From NCBI GenBank assembly GCA_905213895.1, contig CAJMKE010000006.1, forward strand, positions 59,897-123,896: DNA of 64,000 bases, read 5' to 3'. Of this stretch, positions 59,223-64,000 are shown in pieces. Position 1 is the stretch's first letter; every line of letters begins with the position of its first letter. The notes beneath the pieces are model-generated. The model ran no database searches. It was given only the letters and a program-made list of their open reading frames with translations, and was not told where the DNA came from. Origin of the DNA: an uncultured Alistipes sp. Its GTDB lineage: Bacteria; Bacteroidota; Bacteroidia; Bacteroidales; Rikenellaceae. The translations under genes were made by a program, and so were the position numbers.

Positions 59223-59270
59223 ATTCCTTAAAGTCCTTAACGACCTTAAAGTCCTTAAAAACTTTAAGGT
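59223..59270. repeat. TTAANGNCN nonamer array (copy 19)
   Basis: Five units between thyA and folA (tandem on the minus strand). Confidence 0.85.
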
Positions 59271-59364
59271 GAGTTGTTGTCGTCCGTGTCGTTCGTCGGA
59301 ACTTTCCTCGAAGTCCCCTTTACAGAAAGGGGATTTAGGGGATAGGTAACACGGATTGTGCTTC

Positions 59365-59400
59365 GGCACCTATGTCGTTCGTCAGAACGACATAGGTGCC
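59365..59400. terminator. 16-bp perfect hairpin that includes the thyA stop codon
   Basis: GGCACCTATGTCGTTC (59365-59380), loop GTCA, and its exact complement (59385-59400). The right arm encodes the last residues of ThyA and the stop lies in the loop. T-rich on the plus-strand side only. Just beyond is an imperfect CCCCTTTACAG/AAAGGGG element (about 59310-59340). Confidence 0.7.
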
Positions 59401-60281
59401 TTTATAGCGGGGTACGGATCGTAGCCTTCGAGCGTGAAGTCCTCGTAGCGGAAGTCGAATACCGATTTCACGTCGGGATTGAGCCGCATCGTCGGCAGTT
59501 TTCGCGGCGTGCGCGACAACTGCTCGTGTACCTGCTCGAAGTGGTTTAGGTAGATGTGCGTGTCGCCGAGCGTGTGGACGAATTCGCCCGCCCGCAGTCC
59601 GCACTCCTGTGCAATCATCATCGTCAGCAGCGCGTACGACGCGATGTTGAACGGCACTCCGAGGAACGTGTCGGCACTGCGCTGGTAGAGTTGGCACGAC
59701 AGCCGTCCGTCAGCCACATAGAACTGGAACAGCACGTGGCACGGCGGCAACGCCATCTCTTCGATGTCGGCGACATTCCAAGCCGAAACTATGATGCGCC
59801 GCGAATCGGGGTTATGCTTTATGGTCTCTGTCGCCTGCCTGATTTGGTCGATGCTCCGTCCGTCGGGACAGCCCCACGAACGCCACTGGTAACCGTAAAC
59901 ATGGTTCAGGTCGCCGAATCTGTAACCCTCTATCGGCGAATCGGTCTCCTCCTGCGCAGCCCGCAGGAACGTGTCCATGTCTACCGGCAACACTCCGTGT
60001 CGGACACACAGTTCGTTGTAGTGGCGGTAGGCGTCGTTGTCCCAGATATGCACGCCGTTATCGACGAGGTATTTTATGTTGGTGTCGCCGCGCAGGAACC
60101 ACAACAGTTCGTGTATGATGCCTTTGAGGAAGACTTTCTTCGTCGTCAGCAGCGGGAAGCCCTCTTCGAGGTCGAATCGCATCTGGTGTCCGAACACGCT
60201 TTTCGTGCCGGTTCCCGTGCGGTCGCCCTTTACGATGCCTTCGCTGTCGATGCGGCGGAGCAGGTCGAGATATTGTTTCAT
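59382..60281 (-). CDS. thyA: Thymidylate synthase
   Basis: 299 residues. KGDRTGTGTKSVFGHQMRF (dUMP phosphate Arg), ALPPCHVLFQFYVADG with the catalytic Cys, DSRRIIVSAWNV, and SADTFLGVPFNIASYALL. About 35 residues longer than E. coli ThyA because of an insertion near 85-120 (RHYNELCVRHGVLPVDMDTF), as in the Lactobacillus-type enzymes. Start overlaps the lpxH stop. The last codons form one arm of a hairpin. Confidence 0.95.
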   Translation of the reverse strand: MKQYLDLLRRIDSEGIVKGDRTGTGTKSVFGHQMRFDLEEGFPLLTTKKVFLKGIIHELLWFLRGDTNIKYLVDNGVHIWDNDAYRHYNELCVRHGVLPVDMDTFLRAAQEETDSPIEGYRFGDLNHVYGYQWRSWGCPDGRSIDQIRQATETIKHNPDSRRIIVSAWNVADIEEMALPPCHVLFQFYVADGRLSCQLYQRSADTFLGVPFNIASYALLTMMIAQECGLRAGEFVHTLGDTHIYLNHFEQVHEQLSRTPRKLPTMRLNPDVKSVFDFRYEDFTLEGYDPYPAIKAPMSF

Positions 60282-61015
60282 TATAGGTCGGGTGTTATTT
60301 GAGTAATCGTTCCGTCGTCGTCGAGCCGCAGACAGTTGGGCGCGGTTGCCCAGTCGCCCATGAAGAGTATGCGCCGCGATGACGTTATGTCCGCCATGAT
60401 GTGCATGTGTCCGAAGATGAAACAGTCCACGTCTTCGTGCTTCGCCGCGTATCCGTCGGCATATTCGACGAGCGGCGCGAGGAACTTCTTGTCGCGCTCC
60501 TCTCCGTGCGCCTTCCGCGAATGTCCGCTCCACCAGTGTCCGAAACGGACGGCGATGTCGGGATGCACGAGCCATGAAAAGAGAAATTTAGCCACCCGCG
60601 AACGGAACATTGCGTTCATCAGCCGAAGCATCGGACGCCCCTTGATGTTCATGTTGTCGCCGTGGGCGACGAAGATTCGCCGTCCCGCGATTTCGAGCAG
60701 TTGCGGCTTGCGGAAAATCTCTATGCCGCACTCCTTCGTCAGATAGTCCGTAACCCACATGTCGTGATTGCCGGTGAACATGACTATCCTTATGCCGCGG
60801 TCGTGCATCCGTGCGAGTTTGCCGAGTACGCGGACAAACCCTTTCGGCACGACGCGACCGTATTCGAACCAGAAATCGAAGATGTCGCCTACCAGAAACA
60901 GAGCCTTCGCATCGCTCTCTATCCCGTCGAGCCACGCGACGAACTGCCGCTCGACCCTGCGTGCGGTTTCTGTGTCGCCCGCTCCGAGATGTATGTCCGA
61001 TGCGAAGTAGTACAT
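60281..61015 (-). CDS. lpxH: UDP-2,3-diacylglucosamine diphosphatase-like metallophosphatase
   Basis: 244 residues. Calcineurin-like metal motifs YFASDIHLGAGD (DxH), FLVGDIFDFWFE (GDxxD), MFTGNHDMWV (GNHD), FVAHGD and FIFGHMHIMAD (GHxH), in the LpxH arrangement. Acts in lipid A synthesis at the inner membrane. Overlaps thyA by one base. The next upstream gene encodes a thioredoxin-fold lipoprotein 17 nt away. Confidence 0.88.
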   Translation of the reverse strand: MYYFASDIHLGAGDTETARRVERQFVAWLDGIESDAKALFLVGDIFDFWFEYGRVVPKGFVRVLGKLARMHDRGIRIVMFTGNHDMWVTDYLTKECGIEIFRKPQLLEIAGRRIFVAHGDNMNIKGRPMLRLMNAMFRSRVAKFLFSWLVHPDIAVRFGHWWSGHSRKAHGEERDKKFLAPLVEYADGYAAKHEDVDCFIFGHMHIMADITSSRRILFMGDWATAPNCLRLDDDGTITQITPDL

Positions 61016-61032
61016 TTGGTGCGGTTTGCGTA

Positions 61033-62163
61033 TCAGTCGAACAACTCTTCGAGTCTCTTTTCGAGCGAGGTGCTGTACAAATCCTTGCCCACTATCGTTC
61101 CGTTGCGGTCGATAAGGAAGTTGGACGGCAGTTTCCTGACATTATACGTTCCGAGCATCGGCGACGCCTCGCCGCGGAAGTCGCAGACCGAAATCCAAGG
61201 CAGACGCTGCTCCTGCACAGCCTTTATCCAAGCCGCCTTCGACGTATCGACCGATACCTGATAGACGCGGAATCCCTTGTCCTCGTACTTGCGGTAAATC
61301 TCCTTCAAGTCGGCGTTCAGCGCGTTGCTGTTGCCGACCTCCGCCGACCAGAAGTCGACGAGTATCACGTTGCCGTCGAGAGACGAGAGTTTCACGGAGT
61401 TGCCGTACATGTCGGGTGCTTCGAGTTCGGGGTACGAACGCTCCTGCACCGACGACAGCAGCGACGCCCTCGCCTCCATGCGGGCTACGTCGTTGCGCAG
61501 CGAAACCAGATACGGCGAGTCGGGATAGGTCTCCGACACCGCATCGGCGACCGTGCGGAAATATATCATGTCGCTGTCGGGATTGACGAGATACTGTTCG
61601 CCCGGCAGCCGCTGGTAGAGCGCGTAAATCGAGGCGATGCTCTTCTTGTTCTCGACGATGAACGAAATCTGGTTGCGCTTCACCGTGCGGTACTGCTCGT
61701 TGTACGAGCGTGCGAGTGCGCGCTTGTCGTCGCCGCCCGCCTGCGCATAGTCGGTCATTATCGAGTTGAGCCGCTGTATGCCTGCGATGTAGTCCTTGTT
61801 GAAGCGGCGCAGCAACTCCGATTCGGTCGAACCGCTGACGGTGTAGTTCGCCAGCACGCTGCCCAGAGAACCTACCGTAACGTTCTCGCCGCCCGAGATG
61901 AGCAGTGGGATGCGCTCGTTGTTGTAGACTATGTTGTACATCGACGGAGTTGCGGGTACGCCCGTAACGACGAAACGGTACGAGCCGTCGGGAGCGAGTG
62001 CGACCGAATCGACCACCGTCTGTCCCGACACCGTGGACATCTGTTCGAGATATACGGTTTCGGAGTTCAGACCGAGGAATTTGCCCGAAATTCTCACTTT
62101 CGACGAACGGCATCCGCACAGAACGGCAGCGACGGCGAGTGCCGCGAAAAACGATTTCTTCAT
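61033..62163 (-). CDS. DUF4369/TlpA-like thioredoxin-fold lipoprotein lacking CxxC
   Basis: 376 residues from ATG 62163 (MKKSFFAALAVAAVLCGC, lipobox). Residues about 25-120 are DUF4369-like (VRISGKFLGLNSETVYLEQ). The C-terminal 140 residues are a TlpA/AhpC-type thioredoxin fold: YPELEAPDMYGNSVKLSSLDG, VILVDFWSAE, VYQVSVDTSK, PSNFLIDRNGTIVGKDL. Where homologues have WCxxC after the DFW strand, this reads SAEVGNSNALN, with no cysteine. So it is not a disulfide reductase; a binding or structural role is likely. Minus-strand -7 element TATATTTG at 62186-62193. Confidence 0.85.
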   Translation of the reverse strand: MKKSFFAALAVAAVLCGCRSSKVRISGKFLGLNSETVYLEQMSTVSGQTVVDSVALAPDGSYRFVVTGVPATPSMYNIVYNNERIPLLISGGENVTVGSLGSVLANYTVSGSTESELLRRFNKDYIAGIQRLNSIMTDYAQAGGDDKRALARSYNEQYRTVKRNQISFIVENKKSIASIYALYQRLPGEQYLVNPDSDMIYFRTVADAVSETYPDSPYLVSLRNDVARMEARASLLSSVQERSYPELEAPDMYGNSVKLSSLDGNVILVDFWSAEVGNSNALNADLKEIYRKYEDKGFRVYQVSVDTSKAAWIKAVQEQRLPWISVCDFRGEASPMLGTYNVRKLPSNFLIDRNGTIVGKDLYSTSLEKRLEELFD

Positions 62164-62185
62164 ATTCAATTGCAAATTACGAATA

Positions 62186-62193
62186 CAAATATA
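62186..62193 (-). promoter_or_regulatory. -7 element for the thioredoxin-fold lipoprotein gene
   Basis: TATATTTG on the minus strand, 23 nt from the ATG at 62163. May drive the lipoprotein, lpxH and thyA as one unit. Confidence 0.6.
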
Positions 62194-62218
62194 GTAAAAT
62201 ATACCTATAAACGGTAAT

Positions 62219-62902
62219 TTATTTCGCGGTATTGTGCCTCATGACGCCTTTCGGACGCCCTTTCTGCATCGGACGCTGCATGATTTTCCCGTTCTTGACG
62301 GGTTTCTTGCCGTTTTTGGACTGCTGCGAATACGAAGAATGGTGCTGTTTGTACTCGCTTCGTAGATTATTGAGTGCGACTTCGTCGAGTTCTATCGCAA
62401 AATCGGACATCCTCTTTATGTCTTTAATGATTACCTCGTTGTTCGGATGCTCCTGATTGTATTCGTAACTCTTGGTCCGCATGAAACGGGCGATGTTGTC
62501 CACCGCCGCCGACACGTTCGCCTGATTCTGTTCCCTGCCGAGACGTTTGAGCATGAAGCCTACGTACTTGCCGTAGTGCTTGTAGGGGATGTGCGACTGC
62601 GTGTAGTTCATCTTGCGCGGCTTGACCATCACGTCCTTGCGCGTGGGCAGCGGATAAGGGCTGTCTACATCCAACTGGAAATCAGACATGATGAACAGAT
62701 GGTCCCAAAGTTTGTGGGTGAAATCCGCCGTGTCTCTGAGTAGCGGATTAAGGTTGCCCATTACGGCGATTACGGCTTTCGCCTGACGTGTGCGCTCGGT
62801 CTTGTCGGCTATCTCTTGCAGCGAATCGACCATCTCCTGAATATGGCGTCCGTACTCCGGCAAATACAATTTGCGCCTGGTGTAATTATAGTTTTTTTTC
62901 AT
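62219..62902 (-). CDS. DUF4290 protein
   Basis: 227 residues from ATG 62902 (MKKNYNYTRRKLYLPEYGRHIQ). The helical body (MVDSLQEIADKTERTRQAKAV, FTHKLWDHLFIMSDF, MNYTQSHIPYKHYGKYVGFML) matches the Bacteroidota-specific DUF4290 family of unknown function. A basic, Gln/Lys-rich tail (KNGKKPVKNGKIMQRPMQKG) could bind nucleic acid. Region 62903-63109 to its right contains no gene. Confidence 0.85.
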   Translation of the reverse strand: MKKNYNYTRRKLYLPEYGRHIQEMVDSLQEIADKTERTRQAKAVIAVMGNLNPLLRDTADFTHKLWDHLFIMSDFQLDVDSPYPLPTRKDVMVKPRKMNYTQSHIPYKHYGKYVGFMLKRLGREQNQANVSAAVDNIARFMRTKSYEYNQEHPNNEVIIKDIKRMSDFAIELDEVALNNLRSEYKQHHSSYSQQSKNGKKPVKNGKIMQRPMQKGRPKGVMRHNTAK

Positions 62903-63066
62903 ATTGTAAGTTTCTCTGCCGCTTCCGTGCGGGTCTGCATATACTGCGGAGCGTCGTTTCGATACTCCGGACAGCCTGCGCCGATACCCGTTACGGAACG
63001 GTTCCGAGTGTGGATTCAACTCCCGCCCCGAACTGCATCAGATTAGCATCTGCGGGAGTAAAACGT

Positions 63067-63074
63067 TAACTTTG
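63067..63074 (+). promoter_or_regulatory. -7 element for the sigma-54 activator gene
   Basis: TAACTTTG, 36 nt before the ATG at 63110; no clear -33. Confidence 0.45.
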
Positions 63075-63109
63075 ATGCAAAAGTATACAATTTTTTCACA
63101 ATAGCAACT

Positions 63110-64000
63110 ATGGCAAAGGTTTTAATTTTGGAACAATCAAAAAGTGTGCGAAATAATCTGCGCGAGAGATTGGAGTTCGAGGGCTATTCGACCGAGGGGG
63201 CGGAGAATCTCGCGAATGCGGGCGAGATGTGCCGGCGGATTCCGTTCGACGTAATTCTGTCCGACAGCGCGGCGGGGATTCCCGATACGGATGTTCCGTT
63301 CATCGTCATGTCAGCCGACAATACCATAGAGTCGGCAGTCGATGCCCTGCGCCACGGAGCGGAGGATTTCATCACCAAGCCTATCGACATGAACCGTCTG
63401 CTGGCGGCCATCAAACGCAGTGTGTCGGACGATGGTTCGGGGGATGCGCAGCCTGCACGTCGCAGCCGCGCGCAGCATTCCAGACGCAATGTTGCCGCAT
63501 CGGGCGACATCGAACCGATAGTGGGCGGGTCGGAGAGCATTATGCGCGTACAGCGTCTTATAGATAAGGTTGCCGGTTCGGAGGCGCGCGTGCTGATTAC
63601 GGGCGAGAACGGTACCGGCAAGGAACTCGTCGCGCGATGGCTTCACCGCAAGAGTGCGCGCGCCGCCGCGCCGTTCGTCGAGGTGAACTGTGCGGCGATT
63701 CCGTCGGAACTTATCGAGAGCGAACTTTTCGGACACGAACGCGGAGCCTTCACCTCGGCTGTCAAGCAGCGCAAGGGCAAGTTCGAGCAGGCGGACGGCG
63801 GAACGCTGTTCATGGACGAGATAGGCGACATGTCGCTGTCGGCGCAGGCTAAGGTGTTGAGGGCGTTGCAGGAGAACAAGATTTCGCGCGTCGGCAGCGA
63901 CCGCGACATAGAGGTCGATGTGCGCGTGATAGCCGCGACCAACAAGGATTTGCGCGAGGAGATACGCAAGGGCAATTTCCGCGAGGACCTCTACCACCGC
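63110..64000 (+). CDS. Sigma-54-dependent response regulator (NtrC type), 3' end outside window
   Basis: 297 residues visible. Receiver domain 1-110: the acidic pair is lost (LILEQSKSVR) but a candidate acceptor Asp (FDVILSDSAAG) and the Lys (FITKPID) remain. AAA+ domain from about 140: Walker A TGENGTGKE, sigma-54 contact loop HERGAFTSAVKQRKG (usual GAFTGA is GAFTSA), Walker B GGTLFMDEIGD, VIAATNKDL. The DNA-binding end lies beyond the window. It would hydrolyse ATP to open sigma-54 promoters. Confidence 0.9.
   Translation, partial: MAKVLILEQSKSVRNNLRERLEFEGYSTEGAENLANAGEMCRRIPFDVILSDSAAGIPDTDVPFIVMSADNTIESAVDALRHGAEDFITKPIDMNRLLAAIKRSVSDDGSGDAQPARRSRAQHSRRNVAASGDIEPIVGGSESIMRVQRLIDKVAGSEARVLITGENGTGKELVARWLHRKSARAAAPFVEVNCAAIPSELIESELFGHERGAFTSAVKQRKGKFEQADGGTLFMDEIGDMSLSAQAKVLRALQENKISRVGSDRDIEVDVRVIAATNKDLREEIRKGNFREDLYHR

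Noticed and set aside
1..64000. CRISPR array, rRNA operon, prophage or intact IS element
   Set aside because: No repeat-spacer periodicity, no rRNA-like conserved blocks, no transposase, integrase or phage structural genes were seen.

Overview
The window looks like a chromosomal segment of a GC-rich member of the Bacteroidales, most likely a Rikenellaceae/Alistipes-type gut bacterium. Supporting signs are promoters of the Bacteroidota type (TTTG, about 20 nt, TAnnTTTG) ahead of many genes and few Shine-Dalgarno sequences. Marker families also fit: GldH, RicT/PSP1, a S46 dipeptidyl-peptidase, a TonB receptor with a carboxypeptidase-regulatory-like domain, DUF4290 and B12-dependent ribonucleotide reductase. 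Genus assignment is inference. I saw no rRNA, CRISPR array, prophage or complete IS element.

Layout. 1-6.6 kb: 5' part of a RidA-family gene, a C_GCAxxG_C_C redox-type protein, a double-receiver/PEP-synthase ATP-grasp fusion, and a ClpA/ClpC-type unfoldase. 6.8-15.4 kb: an outer-membrane/secretion cluster (TonB receptor, two partner proteins fitting DUF4876 and DUF6850, a FISUMP lipoprotein, a S46 peptidase). 15.5-24.7 kb: PepSY and OB-fold proteins, a His-rich protein plus LuxR-type regulator, MATE pump, RicT-GldH-TrmB, SurE, and a two-component pair whose kinase has an in-frame TGA. 24.9-37.0 kb: glutamate dehydrogenase, an OmpA-family gene frameshifted at a G8 tract, class II RNR, radical SAM protein, Na+/H+ antiporter, DciA/RecF, a TPR protein with a degenerate lumazine-synthase-like protein, and an SDR threonine dehydrogenase.

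37.3-44.8 kb is a complete type I restriction-modification locus (hsdM, unknown, hsdS, unknown, hsdR). Its two unknown genes and the specificity domains of hsdS are strikingly AT-rich, which suggests exchange. 44.9-53.6 kb: two tandem S1/P1 nucleases, a multi-repeat lipoprotein, carbonic anhydrase, a sulfatase, a BspA-type LRR lipoprotein, tRNA-Val and ArgR. 53.7-58.7 kb is a tight five-gene operon encoding a membrane-anchored heterodisulfide-reductase-like iron-sulfur/flavin complex behind a promoter sitting inside a perfect palindrome. 58.7-64 kb: DHFR, thymidylate synthase, LpxH, a thioredoxin-fold lipoprotein without its CxxC, DUF4290, and the start of a sigma-54 activator.

Three themes cut across the window. 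First, about 19 intergenic sites carry short arrays with a 9-bp period (TTAANGNCN), a pattern closed under reverse complement; I do not know a described family that matches. Second, five G/C tracts of 8-9 bases lie inside genes. Two follow directly on signal peptides and one currently breaks its gene, so either phase variation or homopolymer error is at work. Third, an approximately 90-bp promoter-bearing sequence is shared between the regions upstream of two unrelated genes. Several apparent lesions (kinase TGA, OmpA frameshift, RecF Walker A Cys) need read-level confirmation before being treated as biology.
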